DNA of 64,000 nt, taken from assembly GCF_000009905.1 (NCBI RefSeq), contig NC_006177.1, positions 3,048,595 through 3,112,594 of the forward strand, in the 5' to 3' direction. The notes under the pieces are model-generated. The model searched no databases, was not told the origin of the DNA, and saw only the letters and a list, made by a program, of their open reading frames with translations. The stretch comes from Symbiobacterium thermophilum IAM 14863 (GTDB taxonomy: Bacteria; Bacillota; Sulfobacillia; Symbiobacteriales; Symbiobacteriaceae). This document shows, piece after piece, positions 39,204-47,718 of this stretch. Both the position numbers and the translations under genes were made by a program. Numbering within the stretch: position 1 is the first letter of the stretch; every line of letters starts with the position of its first letter.

Positions 39204-39243
39204 GGAGGCCCCGCCCTGCCTGGCCAGGCAGGGCGGGGCCTCC
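39204..39243. repeat. 40-bp perfect palindrome
   Basis: Two 20-nt arms with no spacer, the left one starting GGAGGCCCCGCCCTGCC and centred on TGGCCA. It lies between convergent transcription units, 15 nt after the DMT transporter stop on the minus strand. The likely role is a bidirectional terminator. Confidence 0.8.
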
Positions 39244-39258
39244 CGCATGATCCCCCGC

Positions 39259-39711
39259 TCACCGCGTGAGCACCAGCTTCATCCCGCCGATGATGAGCAG
39301 CACACCGAGCACCTGGGGCCACCGGATCGGAATCGGACCGGCCGTTCCGAAGCCGATGGCGTCGATCACCAGGGCGGCAATGAGCTGCACGCCGGTCAGC
39401 AGGCTGAGCGTGGCGTTTGCGCCGATGGCGCCGGTTCCCACGATCACGGAGCTGACCACCATCGCGCCGCACAGGCCGCCCAGGAAGCTCCACGGCGGTG
39501 CGGTCGAAAGCCCCTGGCCCAGGCCGGACAGCCCCTGTCCCCGCAGGGTGAACAGGGTGAGTGCCAGCAGCGCGGTCCCACCGACGATGAACGAGACCAG
39601 CGATGCCGGAATGGGTCGGATGTGCTGGGCCAGCGTGGCGTTCACCGGCGCTTGCACCGCGCCGGCAACGCCACCGAGGATGATGATCAGCCAGAACAGC
39701 CAGGATGCCAT
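39259..39711 (-). CDS. DMT-superfamily membrane protein (YdcZ/DUF606)
   Basis: Five-helix membrane protein of 150 residues, the normal DUF606 size. LFWLIIILGGVAGAVQAPVN and NATLAQHIRPIPASLVSFIVG at the start, and LLTGVQLIAALVIDAIG with PIRWPQVLGVLLIIGGMKL at the end, are family-typical. ATG 39711 has AGGAGG 8 nt upstream. It is the last gene after grdCD (about 90 nt apart) and may export or import a small metabolite for the glycine reductase operon, but the ligand is unknown. Confidence 0.82.
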   Translation of the reverse strand: MASWLFWLIIILGGVAGAVQAPVNATLAQHIRPIPASLVSFIVGGTALLALTLFTLRGQGLSGLGQGLSTAPPWSFLGGLCGAMVVSSVIVGTGAIGANATLSLLTGVQLIAALVIDAIGFGTAGPIPIRWPQVLGVLLIIGGMKLVLTR

Positions 39712-39800
39712 CCCGCCGCCTCCTTCACATTTCGGGTCCCGCGAACCCGCACAACCCTTCATCTGTTCGGCGGCGGCGGGAAAACTCCTCCGTCGCGACT

Positions 39801-42473
39801 TTACCCGAGGAAGCCGGCCTCCTTCAGCGCGGTCCGGGCGGCTTCCAGGTCCTCATCGGCCACCAGGACCACCGGGCCGGTGCAGCCCATGCCGGACTTG
39901 GCGTAGATGCCCCGCCGCCACAGGCAGGCCACCGCCTCCTCCAGGTCGAGGATGTCAACGCCGGGGATCTCCGCCGTCGCCACCTTCTCGGGCGGCGCCG
40001 CTGCCGGGCCGTCCGGGGCGGCGACCGTGCCGCCAGCCTCTGCGCCGGCCTGCGGCCCCGCCACGGCATCCGGGCCTGCCTGCGGACGGATCTGGCCTCC
40101 GCCGGCCCCGCGCCGCTCCGCCAGCAGCCGGTCCAGCCCGGCCTCCCGGGCACGGGCGTATTCCTGCGCCACCACCTGCGGCAGGTTGCCCCGGGCCATG
40201 TCCGCGGCGTACCGGATCGCCCCGGCGATGACCGGCGCGCCGGACGCCCGGCTGATGATGTGGACGATCTGCCGCTGCTCGGGGCCGACCCCGGGGCCGT
40301 AGCCGTAGCCGGTCGCCTCGTAGCTGCCGCCGGTGGACTGGGCCGAGATCAGCTTCATCAGCAGGTTGCCCGTCAGGCTGTCGGTCACCAGCACGTCGGG
40401 CTCGCCGGTCAGCACGTCGTTGCCCCGCATCAGGGCGCCGCCGTCGGCCCGGCCGGACGCCGCCCACCGGAAGGGATAGCCGCCCGTGCGCAGCGCCTCC
40501 AGGACCCGCTCGGCCTGGCGGGCGCCGTCCACGTTCAGGATGCCCACCGTCGGGTCGGTCAGTCCCAGCGCCCGGGCGACGGCGATGCCGCCGATCGCGG
40601 CGCGCACCATCGCCTCGACCCGGTCAGCCGCGGCCGTGCCGGTGGTGGTCGCGATCAGCATCTCGCGGCCGCGGGCGGGGGTGATGACCCGGCCCACCGT
40701 GGCCACGCCGATCGGGAACGCGTAGTGCAGCGTCACCGCTGCCGCCAGCTCGCCCGCGGCCAGCATCCGCTCCATGGTCCGGTGCTCGTCGGCGAGGCAC
40801 CCGTCGCCGGCCTCCACCCAGCGAACCGGCGTCTCCCGGGGCGGCCTGCCGATGAGCACCACCTCGATGTCCGGCCACTGCCGCCGGGCCTGCTCAGCCG
40901 CCCGCAGGACCTCCTCCTCGCCCAGCTCGCTGCCGTGCAGCGTGATGCCCACCGCCGGGCGGACCGGCTTCGGGGCAGGCGCGCCGGCCTCTGCGGGCGC
41001 GCCGCCGGGTGCGTCAGCCGCTTCCCCGGGCTGGGGGCCCGGGTTCCGCTCCAGCAGCACCGACACGCCGTCGAACAGGTTGGTCATGCGGCCCAGGAAG
41101 AGCGACCCCTTGCCGATGACCATCGCCCGCCGGATCTCACCGGCCATGATCGCGTCCCGCACGTGGCCGATCACCGGCACGCCGGAGGGGATGTGCCCCT
41201 GGGTCGGCGCGAAGCCGGGCATGCCGTGGGCGGCGACGAAGGCAGGCAGCTCCGCCCGGCCGATCTCGCCCCGCTTCACCGCCAGCGCGGCGATCATCTT
41301 GTAGTTGGCCTGGGGCACGTCGCCGGCCCCCGCGGGCTCGGTGAGCTCAGGGTTCTGCATCTCGACGCCGTACCGATCCACGTCGGAGAGCTTCAGCCCC
41401 GCGCGCTCCAGCGGCTCGGTCACCAGGGCCTCCATCACCGCCTGGGGCGAGGAGCCCGAGCCGATCTTGTGCCGGCCCACCACGTCGAGCCGCACCCGGG
41501 GGCTCGTGTGGTCGTCGGCCGAGAGGTGGACCGCGAAGGCGCCGATGACGTCCTCCAGCACCGGCAGCCCCTTGGCCACGTGGTCGCGGGAGTTCAGCCC
41601 GAGCTTGGCCGGGGTGCCGCCCGCCAGCACCACCACGTGCCGGAACACGCCGGCCCTGATCAGGGCGGCCGCCTCGATGAGGGCGTGGGTGGGACCTGCG
41701 CAGAAGGAGCGGGTGTCGGAGCCGGTGGCGTTCACACAGCCGGCCATCTCGCCGATGGCCTTGGCGAAGTTGCCACCGCCCCGCTGGTTCATGTCGCCGC
41801 ACGCCTCTTCCGAGCACTCAATAATGTACTCGACCTCCTCCGGCTTTACGCCGGTCCTGGCAAAGAGGTGCCGGAGCCCCAGCACCGCGGAGGCTTTGGT
41901 CACCAGGTTCTCCAGCATCACGTGGCTGGAGAGCGTCTCGTCGTGCTCGTGGGCCCGGCGGACGACCCCCACCAGCCGGTCGCCCAGGTACAGGGGAGCC
42001 GCCTTCTCCTCCAGCAGCCGCTGCAGTTCGGCCTGCTCGACGCCCGTCCCCAGCCGGGCGGCGTCCGCCGCCCAGAGCGGGTGCGCGGCCAGCCGCTCGG
42101 CCATCTCTGCGGCGAAACCGGCCTCCAGCCGGACCAGATCGAACGCGTCGACCAGTTTCAGGAGGGCCAGGAACTCATCCTCCGGCATCATCTCGCCGTA
42201 CCGGGCTTCCCGCTCCGCCCCCTCCACCGGGTGCTCGTACCAGGGGCGGGGGATCCGGGCCAGCTCGTCGGGCCGGAGACGGCCCAGGTAGGTCTGGTTG
42301 GGCGGGTAGGCCAGGGCCTCCTCGAAGCTGCGCAGGTGCCGGGGCAGCCTGGCCAGGTACGGGCTTTCCGGGTTCAGCCGACGCTCCATCGCCGGCGTGG
42401 TGCCGTAGTGTACCAGCAGGTTCGGGGCGTGGATCAGGCAGTAGGCCGCCCCGCGGATGACAGGCTCGGTCAT
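39801..42473 (-). CDS. grdCD: GrdC-GrdD fusion: glycine reductase protein C, both subunits
   Basis: Single 890-residue chain covering both subunits of protein C, which releases acetyl phosphate from the carboxymethyl-selenoether on GrdA. Residues 1-510 are the FabH-like GrdC part (ECSEEACGDMNQRGGGNFAK, SDTRSFCAGPTHALIEAA). A Pro/Ala linker follows (GAPAEAGAPAPKPVRP). Residues 545-890 are the PlsX/phosphate-acetyltransferase-like GrdD part (LVTDSLTGNLLMKLISAQST, then a second P/A-rich spacer, and AKSGMGCTGPVVLVADED with the catalytic Cys). In clostridia these are two genes. ATG 42473 is 10 nt after GGAG. Confidence 0.92.
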   Translation of the reverse strand: MTEPVIRGAAYCLIHAPNLLVHYGTTPAMERRLNPESPYLARLPRHLRSFEEALAYPPNQTYLGRLRPDELARIPRPWYEHPVEGAEREARYGEMMPEDEFLALLKLVDAFDLVRLEAGFAAEMAERLAAHPLWAADAARLGTGVEQAELQRLLEEKAAPLYLGDRLVGVVRRAHEHDETLSSHVMLENLVTKASAVLGLRHLFARTGVKPEEVEYIIECSEEACGDMNQRGGGNFAKAIGEMAGCVNATGSDTRSFCAGPTHALIEAAALIRAGVFRHVVVLAGGTPAKLGLNSRDHVAKGLPVLEDVIGAFAVHLSADDHTSPRVRLDVVGRHKIGSGSSPQAVMEALVTEPLERAGLKLSDVDRYGVEMQNPELTEPAGAGDVPQANYKMIAALAVKRGEIGRAELPAFVAAHGMPGFAPTQGHIPSGVPVIGHVRDAIMAGEIRRAMVIGKGSLFLGRMTNLFDGVSVLLERNPGPQPGEAADAPGGAPAEAGAPAPKPVRPAVGITLHGSELGEEEVLRAAEQARRQWPDIEVVLIGRPPRETPVRWVEAGDGCLADEHRTMERMLAAGELAAAVTLHYAFPIGVATVGRVITPARGREMLIATTTGTAAADRVEAMVRAAIGGIAVARALGLTDPTVGILNVDGARQAERVLEALRTGGYPFRWAASGRADGGALMRGNDVLTGEPDVLVTDSLTGNLLMKLISAQSTGGSYEATGYGYGPGVGPEQRQIVHIISRASGAPVIAGAIRYAADMARGNLPQVVAQEYARAREAGLDRLLAERRGAGGGQIRPQAGPDAVAGPQAGAEAGGTVAAPDGPAAAPPEKVATAEIPGVDILDLEEAVACLWRRGIYAKSGMGCTGPVVLVADEDLEAARTALKEAGFLG

Positions 42474-42602
42474 GGGCATCACTCTCCTTCGTCGCGCGCC
42501 GGGGCAGTCGCCGGGTGCAGGGTACCCCGCCGGTGGACCGGTCCATCGCCGCGCACGCCGCTACGAACCGGGCACCCCGGAACGCCGCCCCGCGGCACGT
42601 AA

Positions 42603-42626
42603 GGGGCGCCGCAATCACGGCGCCCC
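42603..42626 (-). terminator. hairpin between grdB and grdC
   Basis: Perfect 9-bp stem GGGGCGCCG / CGGCGCCCC with a 6-nt loop, 10 nt after the grdB stop. Inside an operon it more likely stabilises or attenuates mRNA than terminates fully. Confidence 0.5.
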
Positions 42627-42635
42627 CTCCGGGTC

Positions 42636-43925
42636 TTACTCGAACACCGTCTGCCCGTCCACCGGGGTGGTCAGCGCCTGCAGCGCCTTCATCACCAGCC
42701 GGCGGCGCAGGGTCCGCTCCTCGTCGGGCGGCAGCGCCGGGTTGCCCAGCGGATGGGGGATGGCCACCGCCGGCACGATCCGGTTGGCGCCCACGGTCAG
42801 CGAGATCGGCACCACGGTGCAGACGTGGACCACGGGGATGCCAGCCCGCTCGATCTCCTTCACCATCGTTGCTCCGCAACGAGTGCAGGTCCCTCAGGTG
42901 GAGGTGAGGATGACGGCATCCACCTCGTACTTCTTCAGGTCCTCGGCGATCTCCCGGGCGTAGGCTCGGGCGTTGGCCACCGAGGTGCCGTTGCCCACGG
43001 TCGCGTACCAGTAGTCGTGCAGCTTGCCGATGACGCCTTCCCGCTCCAGCTCCCGCATGACGTCCACGGGGAGCACCCGGTCGGCGTCGGCGTTGGCGTA
43101 GGTCGGGTCGTAGCCGCCGTGGGCGGTCTGGTGCGTCTCGGCGGTCAGGTCGTCGAGGTCACCCAGGTAGTACTTGCCGTACTTGGATGCTGAGGAGGAT
43201 TCGATGTGGTCCGGGTTGCCCTTGGGCACGATGCCGCCGGAGGTGACCAGGGCGATCTTCGCCTTGCTCAGGTCCTTCACCGGCGGGTTGGGCGGCACCC
43301 GGTCGAAGGAGGGCATGGGGTACTCGGTGGTGTAGGGCTCGCCTTTCAGCTTGCGCACCAGCATCTCCACCGCCCGGGCGGAGCCCCGCTCCGCCGCGAA
43401 GGTGTTGACCCGCAGGCCCCGTTCCAGATAGGTGCCCGGTTCGGGCTCCTGCCCCGCCGCCAGCCGCCGGATCAGGGCCGCCATGGCCGGGATGGCCGTC
43501 CGCATGGAGGCGGCGGAGTTGCCGGTCTCCACCACCCATGCGTACCGGCGGTAGACCTCCACGCCGGGATTCTCCAGGAACATGCCGGTCACGACGGGGA
43601 TCCCGAGCTCCTTGCTGACCACCTCGGCCACCGCCCCGCACGCCATGCCGTAGCGGCCGGCGTTGAAGGCCGGGCCGGCGACGACCAGGTCGGGGTTCTG
43701 CTGCCGGATCAGCGCGAGCACGGTGGCCTTGGCTTCCTCCAGGTTCTCGTTGAACCAGGAGTCGCCGCAGATCACGGTGGCCACGATCTCCCCGGCGTCG
43801 CCCAGGGCCGCCTTCAAGGCCATCCCGGGCCCCACCGGGCCGGGGCGTACCTCGGGCCGCACGCCGGCGTGCTCCTCACCTCCGATTCCACCGAAGAACT
43901 GGTTCAGGTAATGCACAATCCGCAC
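42636..43925 (-). CDS. grdB: glycine reductase protein B subunit, selenocysteine-containing
   Basis: Substrate-activating subunit of 429 residues. The UGA at 42896-42894 (residue 344) is read as Sec: the context VILTST-Sec-GTCTRCGATMVKEI is the conserved GrdB active site, and the frame continues without break to VDGQTVFE. The N-terminal IVHYLNQFFGGIGGEEHAG is family-typical. Ordinary gene finding would split it into a truncated gene plus a 76-residue ORF from 42866. GTG start with GGGGGG upstream. With GrdE it binds glycine as a Schiff base and passes the carboxymethyl group to Sec of GrdA. Confidence 0.95.
42867..42896 (-). other. grdB Sec codon and SECIS-like hairpin
   Basis: UGA (42896-42894) is followed 12 nt later by the stem CGTTGC / GCAACG with the loop GGA. 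A short stem with a G at the loop start and about 18 nt from UGA fits the bacterial SECIS bound by SelB. Confidence 0.75.
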
Positions 43926-43938
43926 GTGTGACCCCCCT

Positions 43939-44406
43939 TTACCAGGCGGCGTACTTCTCGCGGATCGAGCGGACCTCCTGGACGATCGCCTCCACGTCCA
44001 GCACCATCTCCATCAGGGAGACCTGCTCCTCGTAGACGTTGGGATCGATCTGCTCCTTGATCTCGGGCTCGAAGATGTGGTACGCCTTGAGTCCCAACTG
44101 GACTCCGGCCAGTGGACCGGCCCAGGCGGGGTCGCCGTTGCTGACCGTCTCCGCCGCCAGCCCCGAGGCCTCGGCCTCGGCGCCGCCCAGGATGACCACG
44201 AGGTCCTCCTTGGGATACTTCTCAGCCAGCTCCTTGACCCTGCGCTGGTTCTCCATGTCCATGGCCCCTGCGCTCGTTCAGACGAAGCACTCCGTGGAGG
44301 CGAAGACCACCTCGGCGCCGGCGCTGCGGACGCAGGCCTCCAGGGCCGGACCCGGGATGCCGTCCCGGTCGCCGAGGATGATCGCCTTCTTCCCCTTCAG
44401 TTCCAT
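43939..44406 (-). CDS. grdA: glycine reductase selenoprotein A
   Basis: Central selenoether carrier of 155 residues, re-reduced by thioredoxin. UGA at 44280-44278 (residue 43) is Sec in the invariant context ECFV[14 protein letters not shown]; upstream the frame starts [20 protein letters not shown] and downstream continues to REKYAAW. A conventional call from ATG 44262 would lose the first 48 residues and the active site. It lies between grdE and grdB with short gaps. Confidence 0.96.
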
Positions 44407-44438
44407 GCTCTCACTTCCTTTACAGACAGTAGAAAGCC

Positions 44439-45725
44439 TCAAATGGTCCTGGCCGACAGGCGGGAGAAGCCCAGCTCGTTGGTCGCGCCGGTGATCACCT
44501 GGATCTCGGCCTCGATGGAGCCGTCGGGCCTGAGGGATCCTTCCCAGCCGCCGGCGATGACGTTCACCTGCTCGGGGTAGCCGATGACCTTCTCCATGGG
44601 CGGCAGCACGACCACGGCGTTGGCGTTGCCGGCGGTCACCACGGCGTCGGCGTGCGGCGTGGCGTCGGCCAGCGACTGGGATCCGCCGTCGCGCCCGGCG
44701 TACTCGTCGGTGATCAGCACCGTCTTGATGCCCTTCTCCTCCAGCTTCCGGCAGTTCATCATCAGGTCGGTGTCGGGGTTGCCGAACCCCTCCTCGGTGA
44801 CGATGGCGCCGTCGGCCCCCAGCATCCGGACCAGCTTGGCCGCGTAGCTGGAGGAGCGCTCCTTGTCCGCCAGGGTCACGTTCTCGTTGGTGATGACCAC
44901 CCCGAGGAAGTTGATGTCCTTGCCGTGGCGGGCGTACAGGTCCTCGATCACCGGCGAGTTCTGGTGGTGGTAGGTGGTGTTCTTGTCGCAGGCGGAGACG
45001 CAGTTGCCGCTGACGATCGCGCCGTCGAAGACCTCGGTCGGGGAGATCAGGGTCGGCAGGATCCGCTTGGCGTCCACGCCGTAGACGTAGGTGTCGTGCA
45101 GCAGCCCCTGGGACTGAAGCATGTACACGTAGACCACCTTCGGCAGGTCCGGGTACCGGGCGATGGCCTCGGGCAGGGGCAGGTGCTCGTAGGTGACCAC
45201 CTCGTCCGGCTCGGCGTGGCGGCCCGCCTCGCCCAGATAGGCGGCGGCCTTCAGCCCCGCCAGCCGCAGGGCGGCCTCGTGCTCGTGCTGGGTCAGCCCC
45301 TCGCGCGGGGTGCAGTGCACCGTCACGTTGATGAGCTTGGAGAACGGGGTGTACTCGGCGCCCGGGCCGGACATGTCGATCAGCCCCTCCTGGAAGCCGA
45401 CGATCCGGCCGGTCGTGACGACGGCGCAGCCCTTCAGCACGTGGGTGCGACCCTCGCCCACCGTCTCCACCTTCCCGATGAACCCGGGGAAGACACCACC
45501 GGGGCCCGAGACCTTGACCAGGGGCTCGATGACGTCCTTGACCGGGATGATCCGCACCGACTCGCCGGGGCGGGCGATGTCCAGCTCCACGGCGGTCAGC
45601 CGCTCGTCCTGCAGGAGCAGGTTTGCGAGCTCCTCCCGGTTCACGGTGAGGACGCCGCCCTCCACCCGGGTGGTCTCGCCGAAGCGCACGTCGCGGATGT
45701 AGATGCGGCCCAGTTCCAGCTTCAT
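44439..45725 (-). CDS. grdE: glycine reductase protein B, GrdE proprotein
   Basis: Proprotein of 428 residues that self-cleaves before a Cys to form a pyruvoyl group; here the cleavage site is [17 protein letters not shown]. The two products with GrdB form the glycine-specific protein B. Other conserved parts: [32 protein letters not shown] and [19 protein letters not shown] 45725 has GGAGGCG 8 nt upstream. Glycine specificity (rather than sarcosine or betaine) is inferred from the glycine riboswitch and operon order. Confidence 0.93.
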   Translation of the reverse strand: MKLELGRIYIRDVRFGETTRVEGGVLTVNREELANLLLQDERLTAVELDIARPGESVRIIPVKDVIEPLVKVSGPGGVFPGFIGKVETVGEGRTHVLKGCAVVTTGRIVGFQEGLIDMSGPGAEYTPFSKLINVTVHCTPREGLTQHEHEAALRLAGLKAAAYLGEAGRHAEPDEVVTYEHLPLPEAIARYPDLPKVVYVYMLQSQGLLHDTYVYGVDAKRILPTLISPTEVFDGAIVSGNCVSACDKNTTYHHQNSPVIEDLYARHGKDINFLGVVITNENVTLADKERSSSYAAKLVRMLGADGAIVTEEGFGNPDTDLMMNCRKLEEKGIKTVLITDEYAGRDGGSQSLADATPHADAVVTAGNANAVVVLPPMEKVIGYPEQVNVIAGGWEGSLRPDGSIEAEIQVITGATNELGFSRLSARTI

Positions 45726-45739
45726 GGCCCTTCGCCTCC

Positions 45740-46060
45740 TCACACCAGCCGCTGCAGCTCGGCCTCGATGGCCTCCGCCGTGCACGCCTCGGGCCCGGCC
45801 AGCTCGGCCACCTTCTCCCCGTCCCGGAAGAAGAGGAACGTCGGCAGCCCGAGCACCCGCTGGCTGATCGCCAGCCGCCGGTTCTCCAGCACGTTGACCT
45901 TGCAGAACTTCACCCGGTCGCCATACGTTTCGGCCAGCCGCTCCACCTCAGGCAGCAGCTCCATGCACGGGTCGCACTTGGGGCTCCACCAGTCGACCAC
46001 CACCGGGCCGGACGCCTGCAACACCTCCTGTTCGAAGTTCTCCTTGTTGACCTCCAGCAT
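45740..46060 (-). CDS. trxA: thioredoxin, atypical active site
   Basis: Thioredoxin of 106 residues supplying electrons to glycine reductase. The active site is [15 protein letters not shown]: CxxC is kept but reads CDPC, and the Trp pair is four residues before instead of the usual WCGPC. cis-Pro is in GLPTFLFF. Such variants are characteristic of Grd-linked thioredoxins. ATG 46060 lies 7 nt after GGAGGTGA, between trxB and grdE. Confidence 0.92.
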   Translation of the reverse strand: MLEVNKENFEQEVLQASGPVVVDWWSPKCDPCMELLPEVERLAETYGDRVKFCKVNVLENRRLAISQRVLGLPTFLFFRDGEKVAELAGPEACTAEAIEAELQRLV

Positions 46061-46075
46061 CCATGGGTCACCTCC

Positions 46076-47308
46076 TCAGATCCTGGCCGGCAAGTGTCCA
46101 ACCACCCACTCCTCCAGGTGGTTGAAGTCCTCGGTGAGGGTGGCCAGGGGAATGCCCTTGTGGAAAATGCGCACCGCCGGCACGTCGAACACGCCGAGGC
46201 GGGCCGCCGTCCGGGCGGACTTGTAGCAGTCGATGCGGGCCAGGCGCATCTGGCCGCCCATCCCGGCCACAATGCGCTCCGCCTGCTGCAGCACGTGCAC
46301 CGACAGCGAGTCGGCCGGGCTCCAGAACACCGCCAGGACCGGCTCCTCGGGGGATAGGATTTCCCGGTCCACCTGCTCCTCCTCCGCCAGGAACTTCTCA
46401 GCCGCGCACGCGGCGATGGCGCCGTCGGCGGCGGCCGTCACGATCTGCCGCAGCCACTTGCGGCGGGCGTCGCCGGCGGCGAAGACGCCGGGGATGTTCG
46501 TCTCCATCGTGTCGGGGTCGGCGATGATGTACCCCTTGCGGTCCAGCTCGATCCCGGTGCCCCGGAGGAACTCGGTGCGGGGGGTCGTGCCCACGAAGAC
46601 GAAGACGCCGTCGCAGGGAAGCTCCGTCCGCTCGCCGGTGCCCAGGTGACGGAGCGCCACCTTCTCCACGTGGTCCTCGCCCAGGATCTCCTCGACCATG
46701 GTCTGCCAGATCACCTTGATCTTGGGCGTGGCGAACAGCCGCTCCTGGGCGGCCTTGTTGGCGTCCATGATGCCCTCAGGGTGGATGCAGATGAGGGTCA
46801 CACTGCTGGCGAACCGGGTGAGGTAGATGGCTTCCTCCACGGCGGCGTCGCCGTTGCCCACCACCACCACGTCCAGATCGGTGAAGAAGTCGGCGTCGCA
46901 GGTGGCGCAGTACGACACGCCCTTGCCGCGGAGCCGGCCCTCGCCCTTGACTCCGAGCATGCGGGGCTCGGCGCCGGGGCAGAGGATGACCGCGCGGGCC
47001 TCGTAGACCTCGCCCTTCTTGGTGCGGATCGTCTTGACCGGCCCCTGCAGCTCCACCGCGCCGACCTCGCCGCGGACGATCGTCGCCCCCAGGGCCTCGG
47101 CGTGCTCCCGGAACTGTTTCATCAACTCCGGTCCGGTGGTGCGGCCGAGACCCGGGTAGTTCTCCACCTCCTCGGTGGTCGCCGCCTGGCCGCCCGGCCG
47201 TCCCTTTTCAATCAAGAGCGTCGACATCCGTGCCCGGGCCCCGTAGACGGCGGCGGAAAGACCGGCGGGACCGCCGCCGATGATCACGAGATCCCAGCGC
47301 TCAGCCAT
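46076..47308 (-). CDS. trxB: thioredoxin reductase with C-terminal degenerate thioredoxin domain
   Basis: NADPH:thioredoxin reductase of 410 residues. FAD motif LVIIGGGPAGLSAAVYGARA, redox pair SYCATCDADFF, NADPH motif VVVVGNGDAAVEEAIYL and TNIPGVFAAGDARR give a standard 315-residue enzyme. An extra about 90 residues form a thioredoxin fold (EEPVLAVFWSPADSLSVHVL, DVPAVRIFHKGIPLATL) whose CxxC is replaced by SPADS. The tail may dock the neighbouring TrxA or GrdA rather than do redox chemistry. ATG 47308 lies 6 nt after GGGAGGGG, behind the glycine riboswitch. Confidence 0.93.
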   Translation of the reverse strand: MAERWDLVIIGGGPAGLSAAVYGARARMSTLLIEKGRPGGQAATTEEVENYPGLGRTTGPELMKQFREHAEALGATIVRGEVGAVELQGPVKTIRTKKGEVYEARAVILCPGAEPRMLGVKGEGRLRGKGVSYCATCDADFFTDLDVVVVGNGDAAVEEAIYLTRFASSVTLICIHPEGIMDANKAAQERLFATPKIKVIWQTMVEEILGEDHVEKVALRHLGTGERTELPCDGVFVFVGTTPRTEFLRGTGIELDRKGYIIADPDTMETNIPGVFAAGDARRKWLRQIVTAAADGAIAACAAEKFLAEEEQVDREILSPEEPVLAVFWSPADSLSVHVLQQAERIVAGMGGQMRLARIDCYKSARTAARLGVFDVPAVRIFHKGIPLATLTEDFNHLEEWVVGHLPARI

Positions 47309-47346
47309 GCAAAACCCCTCCCGAAAGCGTGTTGCTTTCCCATGTG

Positions 47347-47380
47347 AAAAAAAGGAACGAGCCAGCAAGCTGGTCGTTCC
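47347..47380 (-). terminator. terminator of the glycine riboswitch
   Basis: GGAACGA (plus 47354-47360) pairs with TCGTTCC (47374-47380), plus an inner CCAGC/GCTGG stem, followed on the minus strand by seven T. Its 5' arm overlaps the 3' strand of aptamer P1. Confidence 0.9.
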
Positions 47381-47583
47381 TCTGTCTCCTCCACCTGAGA
47401 GTTTGGCCGTGCGGGAGGCCTTGCTCCTTCGGTGCCGCGCAGGGCGGCTCTCCAGAGGGCGGGGGGGGGGCGCGCTGTGCACGCCCAGGCGACGGTCCTG
47501 GTGCCTGAGAGATTCACGGAGAGTCCGACCCCCTCCCCGCTTGCTCCTTCGGCGCTTCCCCTGAAGGAAGACTCTCCCGCCGC
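47381..47583 (-). promoter_or_regulatory. tandem glycine riboswitch
   Basis: Two gcvT-type aptamers. Aptamer 1 (about 47583-47489) has GGGAGAGTC, GCGCCGAAGGAGCAAGC and ATCTCTCAGGCACCAGGAC. Aptamer 2 (about 47458-47381) has CTCTGGAGAGCCGC, GCACCGAAGGAGCAAGGC and AACTCTCAGGTGGAGGAG, closed by P1 CCTCTG/CAGAGG. The linker holds a run of ten C (G10 on plus). Glycine binding stabilises P1 and should prevent the terminator, turning on trxBA-grd transcription. Confidence 0.95.
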
Positions 47584-47618
47584 CGGCCCCTCTATGCGCT
47601 ATGTGGTTTTCTACATTC

Positions 47619-47647
47619 ATGTTATCTGTTTGAAAATTGTCTGTCAA
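47619..47647 (-). promoter_or_regulatory. promoter of the glycine reductase operon
   Basis: TTGACA (47642-47647), 17-nt spacer, TAACAT (47619-47624), about 35 nt before the first aptamer. The surrounding 90 nt are unusually AT-rich for this genome. Confidence 0.85.
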
Positions 47648-47718
47648 TTGAGCACTAGGCCCTATTCCCGTAGACCGTTGGGCCTCCTCCCATGGTCGGC
47701 GGGCCTGACCCGGAGAGG

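Noticed and set aside
39204-39243. Phage or transposon attachment site at the palindrome
   Set aside because: No integrase, transposase or flanking direct repeats nearby.
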